Assembly: GCA_934792625.1 (NCBI GenBank)
Contig: CAKVON010000001.1
Span: forward strand, 124,001 to 188,000
Direction: 5' to 3'
From: an uncultured Atopobiaceae bacterium
GTDB taxonomy: Bacteria; Actinomycetota; Coriobacteriia; Coriobacteriales; Atopobiaceae
DNA: 64,000 nt
In this document: in pieces, positions 51,041-61,549 of the stretch
Layout of the letters: every line of letters starts with the position of its first letter
How positions within the stretch are numbered: the first letter of the stretch is position 1
The notes under the pieces: generated by a model
Told to the model about the DNA's origin: nothing
The model's input: only the letters and a program-made list of their open reading frames with translations
Databases searched by the model: none
Program-made: the position numbers and the translations under genes

Positions 51041-51116
51041 TGGCAGGCCAGGAAGGACTCGAACCCTCAACAAACGGTTTTGGAGACCGCCGCTCTACCA
51101 TTGGAGCTACTGGCCT
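51041..51116 (-). tRNA. tRNA-Trp (CCA)
   Basis: This is a cloverleaf of 76 bases including an encoded CCA. The acceptor AGGCCAG pairs with CTGGCCT, the anticodon loop CTCCAAA gives anticodon CCA, and GGTTCGAGTCC is the T arm. It lies between rpmG and secE, a conserved place. Confidence 0.97.
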
Positions 51117-51128
51117 ATGAGTGAAGAC

Positions 51129-51278
51129 TTAACGCGTCTCCTTGTGGACCGTGTGCTTGCGGCACCACGGGCAGTACTTCTTCAACTCCATACGCTCGGG
51201 GTTGTTAGCCTTGTTCTTGTTGGTGTTGTAGTTACGACGCTTGCACTCGGTGCAGGCGAGGGTGACCATAGTGCGCAT
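51129..51278 (-). CDS. rpmG: 50S ribosomal protein L33 (zinc type)
   Basis: This is a 49-residue protein with zinc ligands [10 protein letters not shown] and YCPWCRKH, so it is the C+ paralogue. The ATG follows AGGAGG by 4 bases; a second Met three codons later is poorly spaced. It lies between tuf and tRNA-Trp. Confidence 0.95.
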   Translation of the reverse strand: MRTMVTLACTECKRRNYNTNKNKANNPERMELKKYCPWCRKHTVHKETR

Positions 51279-51420
51279 GAATCCTCCTGGTACGTTGCCA
51301 CATGCCTTTGCGATCAACTGTGGCGCGATGGGATACGTTACAGCCCATTCCCGTTGCTGTCAACTGGGCCCCACGGAGTTCATGCCCTCTCGACAAAACA
51401 ACCAAAAATAGAGCGCTGAC

Positions 51421-51455
51421 AAAAAGACTCGGCGCCCCGAAGGGGACGCCGAGTC
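51421..51455 (-). terminator. Terminator after tuf
   Basis: The stem GACTCGGCG-CCCC-GAA-GGGG-A-CGCCGAGTC is followed by TTTTT on the minus strand, about 30 bases after the tuf stop. Confidence 0.93.
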
Positions 51456-51483
51456 CCAGAAGACTAGCTAGCTAAGCCTCTGT

Positions 51484-52674
51484 CTACTCGATGATCGAGG
51501 AGACACGGCCGTCGCCGACGGTGTGGCCACCCTCGCGGATAGCGAAGCGCAGGCCCTCCTCCATGGCGATCGGGTGGATAAGGTCAGCCTCGATGGTGAC
51601 GTGGTCGCCAGGCATGGCCATCTCGGTGCCCTCGGGGAGGACGATGGTGCCGGTGACGTCGGTGGTGCGGAAGTAGAACTGCGGACGGTAGTTCGAGAAG
51701 AACGGGGTGTGACGGCCGCCCTCCTCCTTGGTGAGGACGTAGATCTCACCAGTGAACTTGGAGTGCGGGGTGACGGAGCCGGGCTTGCAGATGACCTGGC
51801 CGCGCTCGATGTCCTCGCGCTTGACGCCGCGGAGCAGCAGACCGACGTTGTCGCCAGCCTCGCAGAAGTCCATGGTCTTACGGAACATCTCGATGCCGGT
51901 GCAGACGGAGTTCTGCGTGGCCTTGATGCCGACGATCTCGACCGGCTCGTTGAGCTTGAGCTCGCCGCGCTCGACACGACCAGTGGCAACGGTGCCACGG
52001 CCGGAGATGGTCATGACGTCCTCGATGGCCATCAGGAACGGCTTCTCGTTGTCACGGGCGGGCGTCGGGATGTAGGAGTCGACGGCCTTCATGAGCTCGA
52101 CGACAGAGTCGACCCACTTCTGCTCGCCGTTGAGGGCGCCGAGGGCGGAGCCGCGGATGATGGGCAGGTCGTCGCCAGGGAACTCGTACTCGGAGAGGAG
52201 CTCACGGGTCTCCATCTCGACGAGGTCAATGAGCTCCTCATCGTCGACCATGTCGCACTTGTTCAGGAAGACGACGATGTAGGGGACGCCGACCTGACGG
52301 GCGAGCAGGATGTGCTCGCGGGTCTGGGCCATCGGGCCGTCGGTGGCGGCGATGACGAGGATGGCGCCGTCCATCTGAGCAGCACCGGAGATCATGTTCT
52401 TGACGTAGTCGGCGTGGCCGGGGCAGTCAACGTGAGCGTAGTGGCGCTCCCAGGTCTCGTACTCAACGTGAGAGACGGAGATGGTGATGCCGCGCTGACG
52501 CTCCTCGGGAGCCTTGTCGATGTTCTCGAACGCGGTGAAGTCGGCCTTGCAGCCCTCGGTCTCAGAGAGGACCTTGGTGATGGCCGCGGTCAGCGTGGTC
52601 TTGCCGTGGTCGACGTGACCGATGGTACCGATGTTGACGTGCGGCTTAGAACGTTCGAACTTCTCCTTGGCCAT
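51484..52674 (-). CDS. tuf: Translation elongation factor Tu
   Basis: This is a 396-residue GTPase that delivers aminoacyl-tRNA. G1 GHVDHGKTT (about 19-27), [12 protein letters not shown] (G3), NKCDMVDD (G4) and SALGAL (G5) are present. The ATG was chosen because AAGGAGG lies 6 bases upstream; an ATG two codons earlier abuts it. It follows tRNA-Met, as in the E. coli thrU-tyrU-glyT-thrT-tufB locus. Confidence 0.97.
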   Translation of the reverse strand: MAKEKFERSKPHVNIGTIGHVDHGKTTLTAAITKVLSETEGCKADFTAFENIDKAPEERQRGITISVSHVEYETWERHYAHVDCPGHADYVKNMISGAAQMDGAILVIAATDGPMAQTREHILLARQVGVPYIVVFLNKCDMVDDEELIDLVEMETRELLSEYEFPGDDLPIIRGSALGALNGEQKWVDSVVELMKAVDSYIPTPARDNEKPFLMAIEDVMTISGRGTVATGRVERGELKLNEPVEIVGIKATQNSVCTGIEMFRKTMDFCEAGDNVGLLLRGVKREDIERGQVICKPGSVTPHSKFTGEIYVLTKEEGGRHTPFFSNYRPQFYFRTTDVTGTIVLPEGTEMAMPGDHVTIEADLIHPIAMEEGLRFAIREGGHTVGDGRVSSIIE

Positions 52675-52746
52675 TGCCATCCTCCTTCGGGAATCAACCT
52701 CGTCGGCCATTCCTCTATTACGTACAGAGAACCTATATATCGCCTA

Positions 52747-52764
52747 GTGGCCCCGAAGGGCCAC
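52747..52764 (-). promoter_or_regulatory. Hairpin between tRNA-Met and tuf
   Basis: A perfect 7-bp stem GTGGCCC / GGGCCAC closed on the RNA by a stable TTCG tetraloop. There is no T tract, so it probably marks RNA processing between the tRNA and the tuf mRNA. Confidence 0.5.
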
Positions 52765-52772
52765 GAGAACTC

Positions 52773-52849
52773 TGGTACCGGTGATTGGACTCGAACCAAT
52801 GACATCGCGGGTATGAGCCGCGTGCTCTAACCAGCTGAGCTACACCGGC
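52773..52849 (-). tRNA. tRNA-Met (CAT)
   Basis: This is a 77-base tRNA with encoded CCA. The anticodon loop CTCATAC gives CAT. The acceptor is paired at every position (with one G-U), unlike initiator tRNA, so elongator Met is most likely; Ile2 read by lysidine cannot be fully excluded. Confidence 0.9.
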
Positions 52850-52869
52850 ATGGTGTTGTTAGCTTGAAA

Positions 52870-52945
52870 TGGAGCCCGCGACCGGATTCGAACCGGTGAC
52901 CTCTTCGTTACCAACGAAGTGCTCTACCTACTGAGCTACACGGGC
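52870..52945 (-). tRNA. tRNA-Thr (GGT)
   Basis: This is a 76-base tRNA with encoded CCA. GCCCGTG pairs with CGCGGGC in the acceptor (one G-U), and the anticodon stem-loop CTTCGTTGGTAACGAAG gives GGT. Confidence 0.96.
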
Positions 52946-52948
52946 GCA

Positions 52949-53031
52949 TGGTGGGGATGCTTGGACTCGAACCAAGGAACCCGAAGGAGCGGATTTACAG
53001 TCCGCCGCAGTTGCCGCTGTGCCACATCCCC
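52949..53031 (-). tRNA. tRNA-Tyr (GTA)
   Basis: This is an 83-base tRNA with encoded CCA and a long variable arm (class II). The anticodon loop ACTGTAAAT gives GTA; GGGGATG pairs with CATCCCC. Confidence 0.96.
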
Positions 53032-53181
53032 ATGCTATTTTCAAGCTCTGCCGCAAGGCACCTTCTCCCCTGCAGCGGTGGAAAATATACGCCGGCGAAA
53101 TAATGTTGTCAACGTAATCCACCCTACCGGGCGTTGCCCGCACACCATTCCTGCACAACCCCAGGTAAATCCATATGGAAA

Positions 53182-53199
53182 GGCCGCCCGTAGGCGGCC
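53182..53199 (-). terminator. Hairpin after tRNA-Thr(TGT)
   Basis: A perfect stem GGCCGCC-CGTA-GGCGGCC is followed by TTTCC on the minus strand. It lies in the 177-base gap between tRNA-Thr(TGT) and tRNA-Tyr and may end or partly end the first tRNA transcript. Confidence 0.6.
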
Positions 53200-53208
53200 G
53201 AGAATTCG

Positions 53209-53283
53209 TGGAGCTGGCGATAGGAATCGAACCTACAACGACTGGTTTACAAAACCAGGGCTCTACCGTTGAGCTACGCCAGC
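53209..53283 (-). tRNA. tRNA-Thr (TGT)
   Basis: This is a 75-base tRNA with encoded CCA. The anticodon stem-loop CTGGTTTTGTAAACCAG gives TGT. A possible -10 TATCAT lies about 15 bases upstream, with a copy of the intergenic motif just beyond. Confidence 0.95.
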
Positions 53284-53325
53284 GCTTTGGTGTGAGGGCA
53301 TGATAGCGCAGTGCCGCAAAAGACG

Positions 53326-53871
53326 CTACCTGCCGAGAAGTGCGTCGAGCTTGGCGCGCACGGCGGGGTCCAACCTGTCGGCTACGGTAAGCCGCTGGTG
53401 GTTGCGCTCCTCGTTGGCGACCCACGCGTCCTTCTCGTTAGTCACGACGTCGGAGATGAGGGCCGTGGAGGACACGCGGGTGACGGGGATGCCTCCGACC
53501 GTGGCCCTGATCGTGTTGTCGGACGTCACGACCGTGACCTCGCGCTCCTGCAGGCGGCACTCGGTGACCAGGCGCTCGATCACGGTGTCGGCGGTCTCGC
53601 CCGTCCTGGAGAAGACGAGGCGGATGCCCGCCTGGGTGATGTCCGGGCGGTCCGGGTTGACGTTGCCAGCGCCGTCGAACACGATCACGGCGTCGTAGCG
53701 GCCTTGCGCATAGGCGGCGACGTCGGCAACCAGCAGCGCGCGGGCGCGGTCGAACGGGTCGCCCGAGAGGTCCCGCGGGCCCTTCTCGTCCAGAAGGCTT
53801 GTGTAGCGCGGCGTCTTGTAGATGACGTTGTAGCCGTCGACGACCAGCAGCTCTCGCTTGGCGCGCGCCAT
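53326..53871 (-). CDS. NYN-domain ribonuclease (YacP/Rae1 family)
   Basis: This is a 181-residue PIN-like NYN-domain protein of the YacP type. In Bacillus the homologue Rae1 is an A-site ribosome-associated endonuclease. LLVVDGYNVIYKTP (about 9-22) and VTVVTSDNTIRATVGG carry the conserved acidic residues. It lies 2 bases after rlmB in the cysS-rlmB-yacP order seen in Bacillota. The last four codons and the stop (LLGR) are formed by the recurring intergenic motif read in the gene direction. Confidence 0.85.
   Translation of the reverse strand: MARAKRELLVVDGYNVIYKTPRYTSLLDEKGPRDLSGDPFDRARALLVADVAAYAQGRYDAVIVFDGAGNVNPDRPDITQAGIRLVFSRTGETADTVIERLVTECRLQEREVTVVTSDNTIRATVGGIPVTRVSSTALISDVVTNEKDAWVANEERNHQRLTVADRLDPAVRAKLDALLGR
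53331..53340. repeat. Copy of the TGCCGAGAAG motif at the 3' end of the NYN gene
   Basis: This copy reads TGCCGAGAAG-TGC and forms the last codons of the NYN gene, 48 bases upstream of tRNA-Thr(TGT). Confidence 0.8.
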
Positions 53872-53873
53872 GG

Positions 53874-54809
53874 CTACAGCCCCTCCCCGCTCGCGTGGGT
53901 GCGGCGCATCCACTCGTAGCACATGACCGTTGCGGCCTGGGCGACGTTGAGCGACTCGACCGAGCCGCGCTGGGGCAGCTTGCAGGTGAAGTCGCACTTC
54001 TCGAGGACCAGGCGCGAGATGCCCGAGCCCTCCGACCCCATGACCAGCGCAAGGCGGCCCTGCAGCGGGGCGTCCCACACGACGTCGGTAGCGTGCTCGG
54101 TCGAGCCTGCCACCCAGAAGCCGGCGTCCTTGAGCTCGGCGATGGCCGAGGCGAGGTTGGGGACCTGGGCGATGGGCAGGTGCAGCACGGCACCCGCGGA
54201 CGTCTTGTAGGCGGCGGTGCCCACGCGGGCCGAGCGCGCCTTGGGGATGACCACGCCGGCGGCGCCCACGACCTCGGCGCTGCGGACGATCGCGCCGAAG
54301 TTGCCGTCGTCGGTCACGTGGTCGAGAAGGACCACGAGCGCGTCGCCGTCGCCCGCCGCGGCGATCACGTCCGCGAGGTCGGCGTAGGCGAAGGGGCGGG
54401 CCTTGACCACGACGCCCTGGTGGGCGCCGTGCGAGGACATTTCGTCGAGCCTGGCGCGCGGAACCTCCTCGACCTCGACGCCGGCGGCGACCAGACGGGA
54501 GACGAGCTCCTCGAGCTTGGGGTCGCGTGCCTGGGAGGTCGCCGCGACGAACGCCTTGCTCAGCGGCAGCCCCGTCTCGAGCGCCTCGAACACGGCGCGA
54601 CGGCCCTCGATGAGGTCCGCGCCCGCACCGGACGGGCGACGATCGCGCGGGCGCTCGTCGTCGCGCTGCTGGCGCGAACGGCCCGCCGCGCGCTGCTGGC
54701 GGTACGGCTTGCCCGCGTCGTGGCGCTGGCCCTTGCGCGGGGCCGCGTCACGCTGCTGGCGCGGCTTGCCGCCGCGCGGGGACCTGCTTGCCTTGGGCAT
54801 GCGGCTCAC
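53874..54809 (-). CDS. rlmB: 23S rRNA (guanosine-2'-O-)-methyltransferase, TrmH/SpoU family
   Basis: This is a 311-residue SPOUT methyltransferase, probably RlmB acting on G2251. The first 62 residues are a basic Arg/Gln-rich, disordered-looking tail. The substrate-binding domain follows (IEGRRAVFEALETG), then the knotted domain with LLDHVTDDGNFGAIVRSAEV, LALVMGSEGSGISRLV and the C-terminal VESLNVAQAATVMCYEW (all three SpoU motifs). The GTG start abuts the cysS stop; an ATG three codons later is an alternative. Confidence 0.9.
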   Translation of the reverse strand: MSRMPKASRSPRGGKPRQQRDAAPRKGQRHDAGKPYRQQRAAGRSRQQRDDERPRDRRPSGAGADLIEGRRAVFEALETGLPLSKAFVAATSQARDPKLEELVSRLVAAGVEVEEVPRARLDEMSSHGAHQGVVVKARPFAYADLADVIAAAGDGDALVVLLDHVTDDGNFGAIVRSAEVVGAAGVVIPKARSARVGTAAYKTSAGAVLHLPIAQVPNLASAIAELKDAGFWVAGSTEHATDVVWDAPLQGRLALVMGSEGSGISRLVLEKCDFTCKLPQRGSVESLNVAQAATVMCYEWMRRTHASGEGL

Positions 54810-56288
54810 CTAGGCCTTTCGGGCCAGGCGCGGGCCGGCGGCGGTGTCCTCGATCGCCAGGCCGAGCTCGGCGATGCGGTCGCGGATGCCGTCGGCGAGG
54901 CCCCAGTCCTTCCGGGCGCGGGCCTGCTGGCGCGCGTCGAGAAGGGCATCGGCGGCCTCGGATGCGGAGTCGCCCTCGTAGGAGGCGAGCTCGGCGGCAA
55001 GGCCCACCAGCTCGACGGGAAGCTCGTCGGAGGCAGAGGCCGCGGACAGGTCGATGCCGAGGACGTCGGCGAGCTCGACCAGGGTGTCGGCTGCGCGCAG
55101 CGACACGGCGGTCGAGACGTTGTCGGCCGCCTCGGCGAGGTAGGTGTTGGCGGAGGTGACCAGCCCGAAGATGGCGGCCAGGGCGCCGGCGCTGTTGAAG
55201 TCGTCGTCCATCTGGCGACCGAACTCCTCGCGCGCGGCGTCGACGGCGGTGCCCAGGGCGCGGTCGGCGTCGTTGAAGTCGCTCTCCTGCGAGGCGCTCT
55301 CGGCGGCCCAGCGCAGGTTCTTCACGCAGCCCTGCATGCGCTGCAGGGTGCCCACGGTGCCGTCCAGGCGGTCGAACGAGAAATCGAGCGGGGCGCGGTA
55401 GTGGGTCTGCAGCATGAGCAGGCGCACGGCGTCGGCCGGGTACTTGTCGAGCACCTCCTTCAGCGTGTAGAAGTTGCCCAGGCTCTTGGACATCTTCTCG
55501 CCGTCGACGCGCAGCATGCCGGTGTGCATCCAGCAGTTGGCGAGCGGCTCGTCCCAGGCGCACATGGCCTGGGCGGTCTCGTTCTCGTGGTGCGGGAAGA
55601 TAAGGTCCTGGCCGCCGCCGTGGATGTCGATCGGGGTGCCCAGGTAGCGGTGGATCATCGCGCAGCACTCGGTGTGCCAGCCGGGACGGCCGTCGCCCCA
55701 GGGGCTGGGCCAGCTGGGCTCGCCGGGCTTGGCTGCCTTCCACAGGGCGAAGTCGAACGGGTCGCGCTTCTCGTCGTTGACCTCCACGCGCTCGCCGGCG
55801 CGCAGCTGGTCAAGGTCGCGGCCCGAGAGGATGCCGTAGTTCCTGTCGGAGCGCACCGAGAAGTACACGTCGCCGTTGGAGGCCACGTACGCATGGTCCT
55901 TCTCGATAAGGAGCTCGATCATCTGCTGCATGGCCTCGATCTCGCGCGTGGCGCGCGGGCGGATGTCGGGGTCCAGGATACCGAAGCGGTGCATCTGCTC
56001 GATGAAGGCGTTCGAGAACTCCTCGGCGACCTCGGCGGCGGTGCGGCCCTGCTCGTTGGCGCGGTTGATGATCTTGTCGTCGACGTCGGTGAGGTTCTGG
56101 GCGAAGGTGACCTGATAGCCCTTGTACGACAGGTAGCGGCGGATCACGTCGAACGAGAGGAACGTGCGCGCGTTGCCGATGTGGATCTGGTCGTAGACGG
56201 TCGGGCCGCAGACGTACATGCGGATCTTGCCCGGCTCGATGGGCTCGAGCTCCTGCTTGCGGTGGGTCTGGCTGTTGTAGACGAGCAT
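54810..56288 (-). CDS. cysS: Cysteinyl-tRNA synthetase
   Basis: This is a 492-residue class I synthetase. [19 protein letters not shown] holds the first zinc Cys and the HIGH-like HIGN (about 27-45). [20 protein letters not shown] and FPHHENE give the other zinc ligands (Cys, His, Glu), and KMSKSLGN is near 266. The C-terminal anticodon-binding helical domain ends with [20 protein letters not shown]. It heads cysS-rlmB-NYN. The 73-base upstream gap holds a GCCCGC / GCGGGC hairpin and no clear promoter. Confidence 0.96.
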   Translation of the reverse strand: MLVYNSQTHRKQELEPIEPGKIRMYVCGPTVYDQIHIGNARTFLSFDVIRRYLSYKGYQVTFAQNLTDVDDKIINRANEQGRTAAEVAEEFSNAFIEQMHRFGILDPDIRPRATREIEAMQQMIELLIEKDHAYVASNGDVYFSVRSDRNYGILSGRDLDQLRAGERVEVNDEKRDPFDFALWKAAKPGEPSWPSPWGDGRPGWHTECCAMIHRYLGTPIDIHGGGQDLIFPHHENETAQAMCAWDEPLANCWMHTGMLRVDGEKMSKSLGNFYTLKEVLDKYPADAVRLLMLQTHYRAPLDFSFDRLDGTVGTLQRMQGCVKNLRWAAESASQESDFNDADRALGTAVDAAREEFGRQMDDDFNSAGALAAIFGLVTSANTYLAEAADNVSTAVSLRAADTLVELADVLGIDLSAASASDELPVELVGLAAELASYEGDSASEAADALLDARQQARARKDWGLADGIRDRIAELGLAIEDTAAGPRLARKA

Positions 56289-56361
56289 GTTCTCTCCTCG
56301 TGCCCGCGACGCGGGCCTGTTGGGTGTAGCTATCGCAGAAGTGTAGCGGGTCGCGCGGACG

Positions 56362-56850
56362 CTATCGCTCGCGCGGGCCCAGAAGGGCCACGGCCCATGC
56401 CTCGATTCCCTCCTCGCGCCCGACGAAGCCCAGGCGCTCGGTGGTCGTGGCCTTCACGCCGACGTGGTCGACGTCGCAGCCCAGGGCATGCGCGAGGCGC
56501 TCGCGCATGAGCTCGCGGTACGGGGCGAGCTTTGGCACCTGGGCCGCCACGGTACAGTCGCAGTCCAGAAGCTCGTAGCCCATCTCGCGCACGACGCCCA
56601 TCGCGCGGGCGAGAAGGACGAGCGAGTCGGCGCCCTCGTAGGCGGGGTCGTCGTCCGGGAAGAGCTTGCCGATGTCGCCCGCGCGCGCGGCGCCCAGGAT
56701 GGCGTCGGTCAGGGCGTGGGCGAGCACGTCGGCGTCGGAATGCCCCAGAAGGCCCCGCTCGCTGGGGACCTCGACGCCGCCCAGGATGCACTTGCGCCCC
56801 TCGGCGAAGGCGTGGACGTCGTAGCCGTGCCCGATCCTGAGTCCGCTCAC
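56362..56850 (-). CDS. ispF: 2-C-methyl-D-erythritol 2,4-cyclodiphosphate synthase
   Basis: This is a 162-residue enzyme of the MEP isoprenoid pathway. The metal ligands are in [11 protein letters not shown] (about 5-15) and [15 protein letters not shown] (about 35-49). [20 protein letters not shown] is the C-terminal signature. Its start overlaps ispD by 4 bases. Confidence 0.96.
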   Translation of the reverse strand: MSGLRIGHGYDVHAFAEGRKCILGGVEVPSERGLLGHSDADVLAHALTDAILGAARAGDIGKLFPDDDPAYEGADSLVLLARAMGVVREMGYELLDCDCTVAAQVPKLAPYRELMRERLAHALGCDVDHVGVKATTTERLGFVGREEGIEAWAVALLGPRER

Positions 56851-57614
56851 ACGGCCTCCCCTCCCCCGGCGGCCACGCCGCCGGAAACGTGCCCGGGCGC
56901 CAGGGCCGCCTCGGCGATGGCCAGGTCCTCGGGCAGGGTCACCTTTATGTTGTCGCGCGACGAGTCGACGCAGGCGACGCGCCCGCCATCGCGCTCGACC
57001 AGGGACGCGTCGTCGGTGCCCACGAAGCCGTCGCGCTCGGCGCGCTCGTGGGCGGCGAGCGCGACGTCCAGGCGAAAGACCTGCGGCGTCTGCGCGTACC
57101 AGTAGTCGGCGCGGTCGGGCGTCGACTCGATGATGCCTGTGGGCGCCACCTTGAGGGTGTCGATCGCGCGGGTCGCCAGGATGGCGCCGTCGGCCGAGGC
57201 GTCGTCACGCACGCGTGCGATGACGCGCTCGATGTCGTCGACGCGCACGCAGGGGCGTGCCGCGTCGTGGATGGCAACAAGCCCGCCGCACTTCTCGGCA
57301 GCGACGCGACGAAGGCCCGACAGGCACGACGCCTGCCTGACCGCGCCGGACGCGGCCAGCAGCACCGGCTTGTCGAGCGTCAGTCGGGACAGGACGTCGT
57401 CGCGGACCTCGTCGAACCTCTCGGGGGCGCACACGACGACCGTACGCCCGACCGACGGGGCAGCGTCGAAGGCCAGAAGCGACCAGGCGAGCATGGGCAG
57501 CCCGGCCACGGGGACGAACTGCTTGCCCCGCGGGTCGCCGAAGCGCTCGCCGGAACCGCCCGCGACGACGATCGCGCAGGTGTCGGCCACGCGTGATGCG
57601 GATGCGCTTTCCAT
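56847..57614 (-). CDS. ispD: 2-C-methyl-D-erythritol 4-phosphate cytidylyltransferase
   Basis: This is a 255-residue enzyme of the MEP pathway. The nucleotide-binding loop [20 protein letters not shown] is at about 17-36, [13 protein letters not shown] near 108-120, and [18 protein letters not shown] near 176-193. A perfect copy of the motif that recurs between genes (TGCCGAGAAG-TGC) encodes AEKC at about residue 105. It lies between disA and ispF with overlaps of 1 and 4 bases. Confidence 0.95.
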   Translation of the reverse strand: MESASASRVADTCAIVVAGGSGERFGDPRGKQFVPVAGLPMLAWSLLAFDAAPSVGRTVVVCAPERFDEVRDDVLSRLTLDKPVLLAASGAVRQASCLSGLRRVAAEKCGGLVAIHDAARPCVRVDDIERVIARVRDDASADGAILATRAIDTLKVAPTGIIESTPDRADYWYAQTPQVFRLDVALAAHERAERDGFVGTDDASLVERDGGRVACVDSSRDNIKVTLPEDLAIAEAALAPGHVSGGVAAGGGEAV

Positions 57615-58678
57615 CAGGCCTGCCTTCCGTGCATGCGCGAGAGGCTGTCGGCCAGAATCGTGGGGTTGTGCACGCCGATGTCGTCGAGGCGCGAGGGGTT
57701 CTCCTGGATCTCGCCGAGCATCTCCTGGAGCGAGCCGTACTCGTCGACGAGCTTCTCGGCCATGCCCTCGCGCACGACGGAGATGCGCGACAGAGTGCGC
57801 AGGCCCAGCGGCTTGACGACGCTCTCCTCGGTGGTCCCCTCCAGGCCGAGGATGGCCGCGACCTGCTTGAAGCCGAGCGAGCGCTTGGCGGCGAGCATGC
57901 GGAACTGCTCGCGGATCTCGCAGGCGACCTCGGGCGAGGAGTCGTGCGCGTAGTCGCGGACCATAAGCAGGTACTCGTCGGAGACCTCGCCGGTGAGCTG
58001 GGAGCGCTGCATCTCGACCGTACGACCCTCGCTGCCCAGCTGGGCGATGAGGTTGCGTAGGTCGGCGTCGGCCGCCAGCAGCAGCTCGAACGAGTTGAAG
58101 ATCTTGGTGACGTCGCCCAGGGTGACGAAGTTGTCCATCTCGAGCGAGCTGAGTCGCACCAGGCTGCGATCGAGCGACTGGCGCGTGGTCTGCAGGGTGG
58201 TGAGCAGCTGGCTGACCGAGGTCATGAGCTCGGCCGTGGGCCTCAGCTGGAAGGAGCGGCCGTTGAGGTAGACGTGGACGACCTGGCGGCGCTCGGACAC
58301 CGAGATCACGATGGCCTTGGTGAGCAGGCTCATGCGCGCCGCGGTGCGGTGGCGCATGCCGGTCTCGGCCGTGGGCAGCGACGGGTCGGGGTTGAGGTGG
58401 AAGTTGGCGCGCAGGATCTGCGTGAGGTCACGGTCGATGACGATGGCGCCATCCATCTTGGAGAGCTCGAACAGCCTGTTGGCCGTGAACGAGATGTTGA
58501 GCGGGAAGCCGTCGTTGCCCGCAGCCAGGACCGCGTCGGAGTCGCCGACGCAGATGAGGGCGCCGAGGTGTCCCGCGATGATCATGTCGAGCGCCAGCCT
58601 GAGGGCCGTGCCCGGCGCCGTCAGGCTGATGACGTCGTCCATCGTGGTGTCGCAGGCGTTCTGGTTGGGTGCGTCCAT
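57614..58678 (-). CDS. disA: Diadenylate cyclase DisA (c-di-AMP synthase, DNA-integrity scanning)
   Basis: This is a 354-residue octameric protein. The DAC domain has KMDGAIVIDRD (DGA motif, about 74-84) and GMRHRTAARMS (RHR motif, about 108-118), both needed for c-di-AMP synthesis from ATP. A helical linker and a C-terminal helix-hairpin-helix domain for branched DNA follow (LGLRTLSRISVVREGMAEKL). It heads disA-ispD-ispF. A TATAAT at 58775 and a strong hairpin at 58717 lie in its 5' region. Confidence 0.95.
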   Translation of the reverse strand: MDAPNQNACDTTMDDVISLTAPGTALRLALDMIIAGHLGALICVGDSDAVLAAGNDGFPLNISFTANRLFELSKMDGAIVIDRDLTQILRANFHLNPDPSLPTAETGMRHRTAARMSLLTKAIVISVSERRQVVHVYLNGRSFQLRPTAELMTSVSQLLTTLQTTRQSLDRSLVRLSSLEMDNFVTLGDVTKIFNSFELLLAADADLRNLIAQLGSEGRTVEMQRSQLTGEVSDEYLLMVRDYAHDSSPEVACEIREQFRMLAAKRSLGFKQVAAILGLEGTTEESVVKPLGLRTLSRISVVREGMAEKLVDEYGSLQEMLGEIQENPSRLDDIGVHNPTILADSLSRMHGRQA

Positions 58679-58716
58679 CGGCTTGCCCTTCTGTCCGAGG
58701 TGCCGTCATGTCGAAA

Positions 58717-58745
58717 GGGCCGCCTCGCGCGTGCGCGGGCGGCCC
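58717..58745 (-). terminator. Strong hairpin between clpC and disA
   Basis: A stem of 8 plus 5 bp (GGGCCGCC-t-CGCGC / GCGCG-GGCGGCCC) is followed by TTTC on the minus strand. It lies 38 bases before the disA ATG but downstream of the TATAAT at 58775, so it is either the clpC terminator or an attenuator in the disA leader. Confidence 0.6.
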
Positions 58746-58774
58746 CGTTGGCCTTCTTGGGGTCACAGGCCCCG

Positions 58775-58780
58775 ATTATA
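58775..58780 (-). promoter_or_regulatory. Candidate -10 element (TATAAT) upstream of disA
   Basis: A consensus TATAAT on the minus strand lies 97 bases before disA; no good -35 is found. It is separated from disA by the hairpin at 58717. Confidence 0.5.
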
Positions 58781-58823
58781 CCGTTGGCATGTGGGGTGCC
58801 CGTGTGCGCCGGCCGCCCCACGC

Positions 58824-58833
58824 TGCCGAGAAG
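58824..58833. repeat. Copy of the TGCCGAGAAG motif, clpC-disA gap
   Basis: This copy reads TGCCGAGAAG-TGC, about 44 bp upstream of the TATAAT at 58775 and 26 bases after the clpC stop. Confidence 0.8.
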
Positions 58834-58858
58834 TGCCGCGCGACCGCAGGCGCGGACG

Positions 58859-61435
<2,577 letters not shown>

Positions 61436-61476
61436 TGATGCCTCTCTTTGCCGCGGGGCGGCATGGTCGGACAGAT

Positions 61477-61499
61477 GGCCCCGGGGCAAGCCCGGGGCC
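61477..61499 (-). terminator. GC-rich hairpin after the lysS fusion gene
   Basis: A perfect 9-bp stem GGCCCCGGG / CCCGGGGCC with a 5-base loop lies about 50 bases after the lysS-fusion stop and 41 bases before clpC. The T tract is poor (ATCTGT), so read-through into clpC is possible. Confidence 0.55.
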
Positions 61500-61549
61500 T
61501 TATCCGTTGCGTGTACCCGTCGGCCGCGCGCGGTAGTCGCGCGAGCTCG

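Noticed and set aside
52675..52710. Longer EF-Tu N terminus
   Set aside because: The earlier ATG codons overlap or precede the AAGGAGG ribosome-binding site; EF-Tu homology starts at [12 protein letters not shown].
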